A DNA stretch of 64,000 nt from Undaria pinnatifida (taxonomy: Eukaryota; Sar; Phaeophyceae; Laminariales; Alariaceae). Shown piece after piece: positions 44,621 through 57,191 of this stretch; positions within the stretch are counted from its first letter, which is position 1; the number at the start of each line of letters is the position of its first letter. The notes below the pieces were generated by a model, which saw only the letters and a list, made by a program, of their open reading frames with translations, made no database searches and was not told the DNA's origin. The position numbers were made by a program, and so were the translations under genes. Location: the NCBI GenBank assembly GCA_012845835.1, contig JABAKD010000004.1, forward strand, positions 8,316,409 to 8,380,408, written 5' to 3'.

Positions 44621-45175
44621 GACACGCCGTGCGGGGAGGTATATCGACCCTGGAGATCATCGTTATAGTTCCCGCGTTGCTGGGGCGGTAGAGATTCGGA
44701 GGATTTCTGAACCGGGGATGGGGCCCTATCTCCCCCGTGTGCGACGGAACTGCCCCCCATCGGTTGGTGAGCCTCTATTATCCTCCTACTAGGGTGGGGG
44801 GGCCGCTGTGGAGCTCGAACCAATCAGCTATTATACCCAATGGAACTGGGGTTTCCACGCCGTAGGGGGGGTGTCGACCCGAGAGAACTCGGTTTTCTCT
44901 CCCCGTTTGTCGAATTTTTAGATATATGGAACGAACCCTGGACCGGGGATGGGACCCTATCGTCTCCGGGTGTAGGTGGCTCAATAATATACGAACCCCG
45001 GCCAACTAGAGATCGGCCGGTCGGTGGCATTGGGGATTTCCACACTGTGCGGGGAGGTATAATTCCTGATATATATATATATCCGTGTTTGTGCCCGGGT
45101 TGTCGGAGTTGTATTATATATGTGAATGGATTATGAGTCTGGGAATGGACCCTATCGTCCCCAGATGACGGTTAC
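44620..45175 (+). repeat. Three diverged tandem units with gatgggaccctatcg
   Basis: Units begin near 44625, 44858 and 45035 with (tt)(c/g)acacgccgtgcggggaggt variants, then (c/g)gggatggg(a/g)ccctatc at 44711, 44947 and 45140, and end with aataatatacgaacc or related. Unit lengths are roughly 190-230 bp. No coding content. Confidence 0.75.
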
Positions 45176-46019
45176 TTTATGTACGATCTCCGGCCAATGA
45201 GCAACCAGCAATCATCAGACAAAAATGCCATACAAGGAATTTTATGCTTATATTTTCGTCTCAAACTCGATCGAGTCTGAATTTCTCGACTACCAAATTC
45301 TTTGTTCAGTGCTTTATCGCGTACTACTACTATTCCATCGACCAGACGAGAATGGTCTACAGCAACAAGTAGAGGCATATTACATCATTATAATAGCATT
45401 CGAGGAATTGAATGACGAAGGCAGCGACACCGTGTTTCACGCCTAGAATATCGTCAGCAAGTGTCTCCGCGATCATCATACACACACAGAGACACAGTCA
45501 GTCGGTCTGCGAGCCTAGGATCTAGATATAAGTCACATTTATCCCCTCAAAATAATGTATAGTTTCCACGCACAGATTGAGCTGCCCCGCACGCCCCACC
45601 CCCGCCCGAACACCCCCCCCATGATAAACTGGTGCATTTTTTTTTTCTTTCTTTCCCAAAACCGTCAGATTTATCCCCTTAAAAGGATTTATAGCTTCCA
45701 CGCACAAATTTCCCGCCCGTCCGCCCCCCGCCCCCCCCTTCCCCCCCCCCCTCCAACCCCGCTCGCTTTTGATCAAAAACACGCCCCCTCGTCCTTCAAA
45801 ACTCCGCCCCCCCCTCACCGGTTCTTCGACTTACAGGATTCACTTGATAAACGGATACGTTTCCCTCCACAGCTGTCAGATTGTGTCCCCCTCAGAAACG
45901 GGTTTTATAGTTTCCGCGCACAGACTGACTAACATCACCCTGTTGACCCTGATAGCTACACTGTAGTTGTAAGGGGAGTCGCCGACCTATGTCCTTAATG
46001 AGGACACACAACTCGTACT

Positions 46020-46219
46020 ACGCGCGATCGGAGTATCACACACAGCTTGCAAAGAAAGATGAGTTTCGACAAAATCTTCGATCTCACAGCTAGCTGGAGT
46101 GTATTTTCATTTTTTATAATATAATATAAAAATAAATATACACTCCAGCTGCTGTGAGATCGAAGATTTTGTCAAAACTCATTATTTTGCAGGCTGTGTG
46201 TGATACTCCGATCGCGCGT
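46020..46219. repeat. ~85-bp-arm hairpin within foldback cluster
   Basis: gcgcgatcggagtatcacac ... gatctcacagct(agct)ggagtgta at 46020-46101 is followed, after a short AT spacer, by tacactccagct(gct)gtgagatc ... tgtgatactccgatcgcgc at 46136-46219. Arms match with a few small indels. Confidence 0.9.
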
Positions 46220-46973
46220 ATTATATTATGGTATCATGCATGTAGTAGCAGAAGAAGCTGGCTCAGTGCGCGCCTGTCAGTTGCTGCGTAGAGAACATGC
46301 AGCGAACATTTGGCCATCCCTCTGCTGCCCCTGGGTGCTTGGTTGAGTCGAAACGTCAAGAAACGCACTCGAAACGTCTCTTCGTGGACAGACTAGAGGG
46401 TCAGTCTGCGTGGGCGCGGATTTATCCGGTCGAAATATATATGATGAAGCTCGGAATCGGATTCACGCAAGAAACGGAGAAACGGAGGAAACGACAGATA
46501 AACTAATAAGTAGTCCACGGTTAGTCTATATTAATATCTTGGCATTACTTTACATTCTACACGCGTAGACTATATTATAAAAATTAAAATACACTCCAGC
46601 TGTGAGATCGAAGATTTCGTCGAAACTCATCTTTGCAAGCTGTGTGTGATACTCCGATCGCGCGCATTACGAGTTGTGTGTCCTCATTAAGGATATAGGT
46701 CGGCGACTCCCCTTACAGCTACAGTGTAGCTATCAGGGTCAACAGGATGATTTTAGTCAGTCTGTGCGCGGAAACTATAAAACCCGTTTCTGAGGGGGAC
46801 AAAATCTGACAGCTGTGAAGGCAAAGGGGGGGCCTGGTTTTGATCAAAAGCGAGCGGGTTTGGAGGGGGGCGGGGGGGGGGGGGGGGGGGAAAGGGGCAA
46901 TTTGTGCATGTAAGCTATAAATCCTTTCGAGGGGATAAATCTGACGGTTTTGGCACCAGTATATTATTGGGGG

Positions 46974-47008
<35 letters not shown>

Positions 47009-47269
47009 GGCGCGGGGGGGGGGGGGGGGCAGCTCGATATGTGCCTGGAAACTATACATTATTTCGAGGGGACAAATGTGACATTTTTGGAAATAATACA
47101 TCAGTTTATCGTGTATATTCTGGGGTAAGTCGTACAATCAGTGAGTAAAGAGAGGGTGGAGTGTTCGAGGGGGTGGGGTTGGGATGGGTTGGGGGGGGAG
47201 GGTGGGGGGTGGGGGCGGGGGCGGGGGGCGGGGGGGGGGGGGGAAAGGGCTTTAGGTGAGGGGTTTGTT

Positions 47270-48020
47270 ATACGTGTGGTGCTAGGTCTAGGCGAAGGTG
47301 CGGGTGATGGGGAAGAAAGGGGCGTTCGAGGCGGGGGGGGGGGGGACACAGCGGCATGGATGGCTCTCGAAAGATAATGAGGTGATATCCTGTGCGTGAA
47401 GTGTTTATTAATGTGGCGGATTTCGATATTTGGTGGGGCGTTTGAGTAAGGGAGAGCAAGAGGGGGGGGGGGGGGGGGGAGGTTTTTGAGGAGGTTTAGG
47501 TCACAAATAATATTCAAATACACTTCGGCTGTGAGATCAAAGATATGTATCAGCTTGTTATACGCGTGGTGCTAGGTCTACGTGATCGTGCAGGTGGTCG
47601 GGAAGGAGGGGGCGTTGGAGGGGGGGGGGGGGGGGGGGAAACACAGCGGCATGGATGGCTCTCGAAAGATAATGAGGTGATATCCTGTGCGTGAAGTGTT
47701 TGTTAATGTGGCGGATTTTGATATTTGGTGGGGCGTTTGAGTAAGGGAGAGCAAGAGGGGGGGGGGGGGGATTTTTAGGAGGTTTAGGTCACAAATAATA
47801 TTCAAATACACTTCGGCTGTGAGATCAAAGATATGTAGCAGCTTGTTATACGCGTGGTGCTAGGTCTAGGCGATCGTGTAGGTGGTCGGAAAAGAGGGGG
47901 CGTTGGAGGGGGGGGGGGGGGGGAAATAATTGAAACCTTCGTCATGGATGGTCAGAAAGATAATGATGTGGTATCAACTGCGTATAGGTGTTTATTACTC
48001 AGGCCGATTTTGATTGTGAG
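47270..48020 (+). repeat. Tandem ~290-bp unit with G tract
   Basis: Starts gttatacgcgtggtgctagg at about 47269, 47558 and 47845. The first two copies are nearly identical over 200 bp (ggcggatttcgatatttggtgg, cacttcggctgtgagatcaa), the third is diverged. Each contains a run of 12 or more G residues. Confidence 0.9.
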
Positions 48021-48517
48021 TGGGGCGTTTGGACAGAGTAGGCGGAAGGGGGGGGGGGGGGGGATCGGGGGACGGAGGGGCGGGGGGGGGGGAAAAAGGT
48101 TGGGGTTTGTTATGAAAAAGAGGTCAGTGGAGGGGGAGGGGAGGGGGGGGGGGGGGGGGGGGGGGGAGACATTTCAATATGTGCGCGGAAACTATAAATT
48201 CTCAAAGGGGACAAACCTGACGATTGAATATGTGTTGTGTGGTAACGGTTTTCACTCTATCGAATGTTGAATCGAACCAGTCGAAGTGCTGCCCTGCCCT
48301 ACCCGGGGCATGGGTGCCGGCGAATGCCGGTACTCATGCGGAGCCCTCGTATGTATATGTTTTGTTTTTCTCCACTATATATAGACAAGTCTAATGGTTA
48401 GTGTTGGTATTTTTAGTTTAGGTGGGGAATTTTGAGCTAGATCTAACATCATAGTCTTATCTATTTTATAAATTTATTACTGTAGTTTCCACTAAAAAAG
48501 ACCTATTGCTCTATCAT

Positions 48518-48560
48518 ACTTCAAGTATGTATACTTCAAGTATGTATACTTCAAGTATGC
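48518..48560 (+). repeat. Short tandem cttcaagtatgtata repeat
   Basis: Three successive copies of acttcaagtatgtat. Confidence 0.9.
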
Positions 48561-48779
48561 ACATTTGTATGGTAGGTGGTTTATTTTGTTTTTTTCCCCC
48601 GCTTTAATATCGGGAGGAGGACGAATACAGAGTATTACTAGTTATCTAGTCAAATATGTTAATATTAGTACAGCATTCATTCGAGAAAAAAAGCCGGCTA
48701 CGACTTCGTACTTCCCCCCCAAAAAACAGACTGTATGTTTCGTGGATTTTCATCAAATCTGCCCTGATTATTTAATACC

Positions 48780-49270
48780 GTAAGAGTGTCGTTGTAGTGA
48801 TGTCATTCTGAATACTCTTCAAAAATATTCGGTGTTTCAGTATCCATTTCGCGTGACCCGCTCAACCGTTCGCCACCCGGTCCCCAAGCGACCGCACGCC
48901 CGTGCCACGCCCGCCTAAAAAATCAGCCCTCCAAGTCCCCCGCGACGTAACGGCCGACGGTTCCTGAATCAACGAGCGGGGAGCGTGAAAAGGCCCCCCG
49001 GGGAGCGGCTCGCCCCTAATTATATAGACTAATAATACCGTACCGCCATAGCAGTCATGCCATTGTGGATATTAAACAAAATCGGTTTCAGTATTCATTT
49101 TGCGTGAGCCGCTCTACCGTTCGCCACCCGGCTCCCCCGCGACCGCACGCCCGTGCCACGCCCGCCACAAACATCAGCCCTCCGTGTCACCCACGATGTA
49201 ACGGCCGACGGTTCCCAACCCGGTGAGCAGGGAGCGTGAAAGGCTCTCCGGGGAACGGCTCGCCCTCTCC
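48780..49270 (+). repeat. ~245-bp GC-rich tandem duplication
   Basis: gtttcagtatccatttcgcg ... cgaccgcacgcccgtgccac ... gtaacggccgacggttcc ... gagcgtgaaaaggc starts at about 48834 and again at about 49084. The copies are well conserved over about 190 bp. Confidence 0.88.
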
Positions 49271-50984
49271 CCGGGCGGCAACGGAGAATCGTAAGGAAGT
49301 GAAACCCCCCACGCGGTTCCTCGCGTGCCCGGGGTGCTGTGGTGCGTGCTGCTGCACTGATGAGCTGCCGTTGTGGATTGGTCGGCATATACTGCTGCAC
49401 TGCTGTTGTACTACTGTGGTGGGCAGGTCGGTGGGTGGACGGTGGGTGGTGGGTGCTAGGGGGGTGGTGGGTGCTAGGTGGGTGGCGGATCGCTCGCTCT
49501 ACGAGATGGCGGGGGGAACGAACACCCCCAGTTTCTTACCGGTAAAGACTAGAGGACCAGCCAAACGCTCCTCGCGCACCGGTATAGGTCTAATGTCGTA
49601 CGTGCTGCACTGCTGTACTGCTGCATGTAGTAGGTTGCTCGGCGGGTAATGGGTGCCACTGGGTGGTTGGTGCACAGGGTGGTGCCTGGCTGGTTGGTGC
49701 ATCGTTTCGTGTGTGGGTAATTGAATTGTTTCGTGCTGTTGGAGTTGGTCCTGTCTTTTGTCGGTACGGTTTTACAATCGAAGTAGTAACTGCTGTTGCC
49801 CTGTTTCTTGGTTGGTGGTTCGGCGTCTGTTGCGCGCAGCGCAACATGCGACGCCAGGCGCGTTGCGTTGCGCGCAAGTCTCCCGCAGGCCCCCCCGGAG
49901 GGCTCCCAGAGAAGGTCCCCAGGTCCCCCGGGAGGGGTCGCCGGAGGGCCGCCGGAGGCGAAAAAAATGCGATAAAATGCGCGAAAATACGCCTGAAAGA
50001 ACCAAGTAACGAACTGCGTTTAGACGATTCGGGTCGCGTGTAGGGTCAGTATCAGGATATCAGGGTGTCTTGGGATTCCTTGAAGCACAAACGAGCTGAT
50101 CGCACTTACACTCCCGAAGTCAGGAGTAGCTCCGCGCCAGCATCGCTGCACCCAGGTCAATCGATAAGAAAGAAGGAAACATATTACGTAGTCTAGTCTA
50201 GACTATTTTAAATAATACCAACATAAGTTCGCAAATCTCCCTTTCTTTGCCATAGTCGGTGATCGGTTTCGTTCCCAATGCCCAGGCTCTGTGTCGTTTT
50301 CATGTTACAGCTCGAGTAGCAGCACACCTGCAGCTGTAGTAGCAGCAAACCTGAAGATAGGCCAGCAGTATGGCCGAAGACGCCACACCAGAAAAGTATG
50401 ACAAACAAAGAATACACTCCCCCTCCCTCTAGACCTTTCTTTGTGCTGCACGCAGTATCTGCCTGGTGTGAAACCCGGCATGCTCCCGGCACTGTAGGAG
50501 GTGAGAGGGTCTATGGCAGGCCAGCGGCCTTCCGAGTACGGCCATTGATGAAGCGAGCACAACCAACCCCCCCCCCGCAGTTCCCGACCTTCATGCTGCA
50601 AAAATTTCCACATCATCACTGCAGGAGTAGCTTGCCGTCGTTATCGCACGATACCACACATCACACTATCACCGTACAGCAACCGCCAGTAACGTACTTC
50701 CTACGGCGATCTAGAAAATAAGACCCCCCCCCGCCAAAAGATTCGCCTGCGGCGAAAACAAGCGAAGCACGCGCACAGAAATAAAACGCCGGCGGCGAAA
50801 ACTGTTTGCGCGCCCAAAATCGCGTGTTGCGCAGAACGGTTCTTATTATGTTGACCCACGCGTTGCGCCCGCGCAACAGCGCAATAGCTTATATTAATGG
50901 CCGGTTCCACACATACGGCACTACTTTTTTTATCTCCGCGCTCCATCGGACGGCAACTGGCATGCTTCACGGGAGTACCACTTC
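49271..50984. other. Noncoding interval
   Basis: GT-rich simple sequence (49415-49490), a GC-rich gccggagg block (49880-49975) and an AT/GC mosaic. No gene was recognised. Confidence 0.5.
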
Positions 50985-51260
50985 CGTGCGGTTGATATTA
51001 ATACTCGTAGGACGTAGCCTTGTTGTAGCAGTTTCTGCGTGATATCCAACCTCTTTCGAGCGCTCCACGTCATCCGTACGCACGCGATCTCGCATCATCT
51101 GCGCGGGTACCCCGAAGCGTGCAAGTAACTTCCACGGCAGCTTTCGGTCGACAGAGTCGTGCTTCGCTTTCTGGAGGTCTATGGAGCACATGTGCAGGGG
51201 GACTTTAGTCTCTCATCATTCGACCCTGACAGTCGGTGCACGACAAGGAACACGCCAACC
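50985..51260 (-). pseudogene. LINE reverse transcriptase fragment
   Basis: The minus strand reads VVHRLSG, CSIDLQKAKHDSVDRKLPWK then LLARFGVPAQM, followed by degraded VRTDDVE. This is the palm around the first catalytic Asp of the same APE-type LINE family as 30253-32300. It is isolated, with no flanking LINE sequence. Confidence 0.8.
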
Positions 51261-51392
51261 ACTGCTTGCCGCTGCTGCTGTTTTCGCTGTTGATCACGCC
51301 GAGCGGAGACCTCACGAGATGCACTTTTATTATTCTTTAGCTATCATCACTTTTACCCGCGTGCCTTTTGTAAGAGACGTTTTACCCTTAGC

Positions 51393-51640
51393 GAACTTCT
51401 GGACAAGCCGTGGTCACAGGCGTGTTCCCTCCCCCCCAGCAGTACATTTTGATCGCGCATAGGTTCAGCATTTCAACTCTTCAGCTCTATACTTTTTATG
51501 CTCGCCAACTTTCATCGAGTTTTGCTAACTTGCGCATTTTTCGCGCTTTCCGCTCGTCAATATTTACGAAGCAAGAAAGTGTTCCTACAAGCACGGGTGA
51601 GTATGCACTCCGGAGAGCTCGAACCCACATCATCAACTAT
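51393..51640 (-). mobile_element. tRNA-derived SINE, diverged reverse copy
   Basis: The reverse complement starts around gctcgaacccacatcat (box B region), passes gcgaaagcgc and aaaactcgatgaaag, and ends in ccacggcttgtccagaag. It is the most degraded copy of the family. Confidence 0.65.
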
Positions 51641-51756
51641 ATTGCCATTGTTACTACAACAGACGAAATCCACCCTTCATACTGCACAACAGGAGACGCC
51701 TGTTGAACAAATATTCCTACATATGCTAGGGCTGGGCACTGGCTGACTCAGCCAGT

Positions 51757-52064
51757 ATCGATTGTGGCGTATCAGGTTATCCTCGATTCTACGAGTCGTA
51801 GTATGGGCCAGTTTCGTGAGTTCGAGCCCCGCCGAGTGCATACCCGGATAACTTCGTGGCCACTTTTTCTTGCGCACAAATTGACTTGCGGAAAGCGCGA
51901 GAGCATTAGTTAGCAACAACACTCGATGAGGAATCGACAAGCGCAGTAGGATTGCTGAACCCTATCTAGATGCGCGATCAAAATTGAAGGCAAGAACCGG
52001 GGGGGAGAAAGGACGACGCCTGTGACCACGGCTTGTCCAGAGGCTGGAAAGAAGAAAAGTGTGC
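51757..52064 (+). mobile_element. tRNA-derived SINE, copy 1
   Basis: tgtggcgtatcaggttatcc (box A-like) then gagttcgagccccgcc (box B-like) head, followed by the family body cttgcggaaagcgcgagagc, cagtaggattgctgaaccc, and the 3' end ggacgacgcctgtgaccacg, gcttgtccagaggctgga. Confidence 0.82.
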
Positions 52065-52395
52065 AAGAAAAAGAAAAAAGAAAAACGGCGAGTGGTTAGA
52101 AGCAATCAGTATACTGGACTGCAACAGTAAATCGACCGAGCGAAGCTCGGCCAATAACCCCCCCCCGGCTCGTGAGAGGTCTCCGCTGGAGGCGCCGCCG
52201 GAGGCCCCAAAAATACGCATTTTCGATTACTTTCGCATCACAATCGGGGCTCAAAACTGCTGTATTCGCCGCGGGTATGGTTGCGGTCATCTACACAGAA
52301 AAAACAACAACCAAAAAGTCAAGAAAAATACATGCCACGTGTGGCGATCGTGTGGCGCCCTTCGTGTTGTTGTTGTTCGCGCAGGTGCATTATAA

Positions 52396-52690
52396 CCGGT
52401 ATTGTATCAGGTTATCCTTGGAGACCTGGTATAGGTCAGTTTCGTGGGTTCGAACCCCGCCGAATGCATGCTCGTATAAATTCGTGGGGACTTTTTCTCG
52501 TGAACAAATTGGCTTGCGAAAAGCGCGAGAGCGTGGGTTAGCAACCCTCGATGAAAGATCGACGAGCAGTGGGATTTATGAAGCCTGTGTGCGATAAAAA
52601 CTGAAGGCAAAAACCGGGGGGGAGGAGGAACGACACCTACCTGTGACCACGGCTTATCCAGAAGAAGCTGGAAAGTACAAGTGTGTGAAA
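52396..52690 (+). mobile_element. tRNA-derived SINE, copy 2
   Basis: Box B is closest to a tRNA here: gtgggttcgaaccccgcc. The body and 3' end match the family (aagcgcgagagcgtgggtt, aaccgggggggaggagg, ccacggcttatccagaag). Confidence 0.85.
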
Positions 52691-52734
52691 AATATATAAA
52701 TGTATATATAAATCGTGCTGGCGTACTAGAATTA

Positions 52735-55700
52735 TAAAAAAAAAATACACTCGATCGAGCTGTGACATCGAAGATTTTGTCGAACTCATCTTTTTAAGTA
52801 AGCTGTGTGTGATACTCCGATCGCGCGTATTACTGGGTGTGTGTCCTCGTTAAGGATATAGGCCGTTGACTCCCCTTGGAACTACAGCAGTGTAGCTTGC
52901 ACAAGGGTCAACAGGGTGATGTTAATCAATCTGTGCGCGGAAACAACAAACCCCGTTTTTGAGGGGGGCAAAATCTGACAGCTGTGGAAGGAAATGCATC
53001 AGTATATCAAGTATATCCTGTAAGTCGTATAACCGGCGAGGGGAGGGCGGAGTTTTCAAGGGCGTGGGGGCCGGGTTTTGAACAAGAGGGAGCCGGGGGG
53101 GTGGGGGGCGGGGGCAACTCAATCTGTGCGTGGAAACTACAAATCCTTTAAGAGGATAGATCTGACGGTTGTGGAAGGAGTGCATCAGTTTATAATGTAT
53201 ATATATCCTGTTGTAAAGTCGTACACCCGGTGAGGAGAGGGCGGAGTGTTCGAAAGCGGGGGGGAGGGGGGGGAGGGGGGATTTCCAACAGCTTTAGGTT
53301 GCATAGATGTAGGGGTTTGCTATTATACGCGTGGTGCTAGGTCTAGCCGATGGTGCGGGTGGGGGGGAAGAGGGGGCGTCGGGGTGTGTGGTGGGTATAA
53401 ATTGGAGCGATGGCATGGATGGCTAGAAAGGTTATAATGATGCCATACCAACTGTCTGATAGTGTTTATTATTCTGTCTGGAAGATATTGATTTTAGAGG
53501 GGGCGGCGAGAAATAGCAAAACAAGGAGGGGGGGGCGAGGGGGGAGGGGGGGGATCAAACCCCTTTGTAAATCAGGTCGCATGAATGTATACCTGCTGGG
53601 AGGAACCTTACTATTATATATATATTCACATACGTGCTAGGTCTAGGCGATGACGCGTAGTATACGACTGCTAATTGATTTTTTAATATTTCATGGTACT
53701 CCATCGCTTCCATACCCTTCGGGCAACAGGGTAAATATAACATAGGAATACGCGCGATCGGAGTACCACACACAGCTTGCAAAGATGAGTTTCGACAAAA
53801 TCTTCGATCTCACACCTGGAGTGTACTGATATTTTCATAATGTAGTATAGGCTCTCACCAACAAACAAAACACGGGAAAGCACATACAAACAAAAACACG
53901 AAAAACAAAACGAAAAAAAGCGAAGGAACACGCTGCGCATGTAACCGGCATCAGGCACTATACAATATGTGACCTAAAACTCTTCAAAACCCTTCTCCCC
54001 CTCCCCCCCCCCTTTTTTTTCCCGCTCTCTCTTGCTCAAACGCCCCACCTAATATCGAAATCCGCCAGAGTAATAAACACTTTCACGCACTGGATATCAC
54101 CTCATTTTCTTTCTAGAGCCCTCCATGCCGCTTCTGCGATTCGCACTACCCCCCTGCCCCCAACGCCCCTTCCTTCCCCACCACCCGCACCATCGCCTAG
54201 ACCTAGCACCACGCGTATAGCAAACCCCTACATATATGCGACCTAAAGCCCTTTCGTCCCCCCCTCCCCCACCTCCCTCCCCCCTCCTCCCCCACCCCCC
54301 ACCTCCCCACCCCCCACCCCACGCCCACCTCCTCGAACACTCTGCCCTCTACTCACTGGTTGTACGACTTACAGGATATACATGATAAACTGGTGCATTC
54401 CTTCCAAAACCGTCACATTTATCCCCTTAAAGGATGTATAGTTTCCACGCACAGATTGAGCTGCCCCGCCCGTCCCGCCCCCCCCCCCCCCCCCCCATGA
54501 TAAACTGGTGCGTTCTTTCCAAAACCGTCAGATTTATCCCCTTGACGGATTTATAGTTTCCACGCACAGATTGAGCAGCCCTGCCCGTCCCGCCCCCCCC
54601 CCCCCCCCATGATAAACTGGTGCGTTCTTTCCAAAACCGTCAGATTTATCCCCTTGAAGGATTTATAGTTTCCACGCACAAATTGAGCTGCCCCACCCGC
54701 CCCCCCCCCCGACCCCCGCTCCCTTTTGATCAAAACCAGGCTCCCACGTCCTTCAAATCTTCGCCCTCCCCTCACCGGTTATTCGACTCACAGGATTCAC
54801 TTGATTAACTGATGTATTTCCTTCCACAGCTGTCAGATTTTGTCCCCCTCATAAACGGGTTTTATTGTTTCCGCGCATAGACTGACCAATATCACCCTGT
54901 TGACCCTGATAGCTACACTGTTGTAGTCGCAAGGGGAGTCGCCGACGTATATCCTTTATGAGGACACACAACCCGTAATACGCGCGATCGGCGTATCACA
55001 CAGCAACAAAAGTACACTTACTTACGTCAACAAAAAAAAGAGGAGAGCCAACACCCAGAGAGAGGGAGGGAGAGAGGGGAGGAAGGGGAGGGGGAGGGGG
55101 AGGGGGTCGGAGAAGAAGTGCTGTAAGTTTCCGTACTATAATACGACGCGTTTATTGGAAGCACGCCAGATAAAAACTGCTGGCGAATATATTTATAATG
55201 TATAGTTTCCAGGCACAAATTGAGCTGCACCCCCCCCCCCCCCCCCTCCCCCCCCCGCCCCCAATAATATACTGGTGCCAAAACCGTCAGATTTATCCCC
55301 TCGAAAGGATTTATAGCTTACATGCACAAATTGCCCTTTCCCCCCCCCCCCCCCCCGCCCCCCTCCAAACCCGCTCGCTTTTGATCAGAACCAGGCCCCC
55401 CTTTCCCTTCACAGCTGTCAGATTTTGTCCCCCTCAGAAACGGGTTTTATAGTTTCCGCGCACAGACTGACTAAAATCATCCTGTTGACCCTGATAGCTA
55501 CACTGTAGTTCCAAGGGGAGTCGCCGACCTATATCCTTAATGAGGACACACAACTCGTAATACGCGCGATCGGAGTATCACACACAGCTTGCAAATATGA
55601 GTTTCGACAAAACCTTCGATCTCACAGCTGGAGTGTATTTGAATTTTTTATAAAAATTTATGGCAAGAACCGGGGGGAAGATAGGACGACACCTGTGACC

Positions 55701-57190
55701 ACGGCCTGTCCAGAAGCTGGAAAGTAAATGTGTGTGAAATACATATATATATTATAAAAATTAAAATACACTCCAGCTGTGAGATCGAAGATTTCGTCGA
55801 AACTCATCTTTGCAAGCTGTGTGTGATACTCCGATCGCGCGCATTACGAGTTGTGTGTCCTCATTGAGGATATAGGTCGGCGACTCCCCTTACAACTACA
55901 GTGTAGCTATCAGGGTCAACAGGATGATTTTAGTCAGTCTGTGCGCGGAAACTATAAAACCCGTTTCTGAGGGGGACAAAATCTGGGTCAACAGGGTGAT
56001 GTTAGTCAGTCTGTGCGCGGAAACTATAAAACCCGTTTCTGAGGGGGACCAAATCTGACAGCTGTGGAAGGAAATGCATCCGTTTATCAAGTAAATCCTG
56101 TAAGTCGAATAACCGGTGAGGGAGGGCGGAGTTTTGAAGGACGTGGGGGCCTGGTTTTGATCAAAAGGGAGCGGGGGGAGGGGAGGGGAGGGGGGGGGGC
56201 GAGGGGGGGGGGCGGGGCAGCTCAATTTGTGCGTGGAAACTATAAATCCTTCAAGGGAATAAATCTGACGGTATTGGGGAAAAAAACGAAAAAAACAATA
56301 GCAAAAACAAAAAGCACCAGTTTATCATGGGGGGGGGCGGGGGCGTGGCGGGTGGGGCAGCTCAATCTGTGCGTGGAAACTATACATTCTTTTAAGGGGC
56401 TAAATGTGACGGTTTTTGGAAAGAATGCACCAGTTTATCATGTATATCCTGTAAGTCCTACAACCAGTGAGTAGAGGGCGGAGTGTTCGAGGGGGTGGGG
56501 GTGGGATGGGGTGGGGGAGTGCGGAGGTGGGGGGGGGGAGGTGGGTGGGGGAGGGAGGTGGGTGGGGGAGGGAAGGGCTTTAGGTGGAACAGATGTAGGG
56601 GTTTGCTATACGTGTGGTGCTAGGTCTAGGCGATGGTGCAGGTGGTGGGAAGGAGGGGGCGTTGGGGGCGGGCGGGGGGGGGGGGGGGTGGAAAGCAGCG
56701 GCATGGATTGCCCTAGAAAGAAAATGAGGTGATATCCAGTGCGTGGGAGTGTTTATTACTCTGGCGGATAGATATTCGGTGGGGCGTTTGAGCAAGAGAG
56801 AGCGAGAAAAAAGAAAGGGGGGGGGGGGGTTAAGAGGTTTAGGTCACATATAATACTCAAATACACTCCGGCTGTGAGATCAAAGATATGTAAGGGCTTG
56901 TTATACGCGTGGTGCTAGGTCTAGGCGATCGTGCGGGTGGTGGGGAAGGAGGGGGCGTTGAAGGGGGGGGGGGTGGGGGGGGGAGGAAAGAATGAAAACT
57001 ACGTCATGGATAGTTGGAAAGATAATTACGTGACATCAACTGCGTAGAGGTGGTTATTACTGTGACCGATTTCGATTGTAAGTGGGGCGTTTGAACAAAC
57101 TGGGCGGAAAAAAAAAACGGGGGGGCGGGGGGGGGGAGGAGGGCGGAAATGAGTTGGAGCTACGGCATGGATGGCTAGGAAGATAATGAG
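52735..57190. repeat. Foldback repeat cluster 2
   Basis: Same units as cluster 1: reverse arm 52735-53240, forward arm 53745-53840 and 53970-55660, reverse arm 55750-57190. Forward 54395-54720 contains three ~112-bp sub-units (ataaactggtgcgttctttc, ccgtcagatttatcccctt, tagtttccacgcacagattg, C tract). The distal unit (tgctaggtctaggcgatggt) is present in both orientations at 53980-54260 and 56575-57180. Confidence 0.85.
55190..56240. repeat. Long hairpin with a SINE fragment in its loop
   Basis: 55190-55640 (forward) and 55757-56240 (reverse) pair over most of their length. The loop at 55660-55740 is a 5'-truncated SINE 3' end: ggcaagaaccggggggaag, ggacgacacctgtgaccacg, cctgtccagaagctggaaag. 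The reverse arm carries an extra local duplication of ggtcaacagg...ccgtttctgagggggac (55912-56050). Confidence 0.85.
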
Positions 57191-57191
57191 A

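Larger units (their letters stand above)
45500..48260. repeat. Foldback repeat cluster 1
   Basis: The forward arm at about 45535-46110 (tatagtttccacgcacag, ccgtcagatttatcccct, cgcgatcggagtatcacaca, gatctcacagct) reappears reverse-complemented at about 46135-46225 and again at 46565-47120. Beyond it lie three head-to-tail copies of another unit (47150-48020) with gcgtggtgctaggtcta and atggatggctctcgaaag. Long C tracts in forward arms become long G tracts in reverse arms (46866-46893, 46974-47008 and others). Confidence 0.85.

Noticed and set aside
52396-52470. Possible functional tRNA gene
   Set aside because: Box A and B are present, but no matching acceptor stem or anticodon arm could be drawn, and the same head is attached to the same 200-bp body in other copies, so it is a SINE head.
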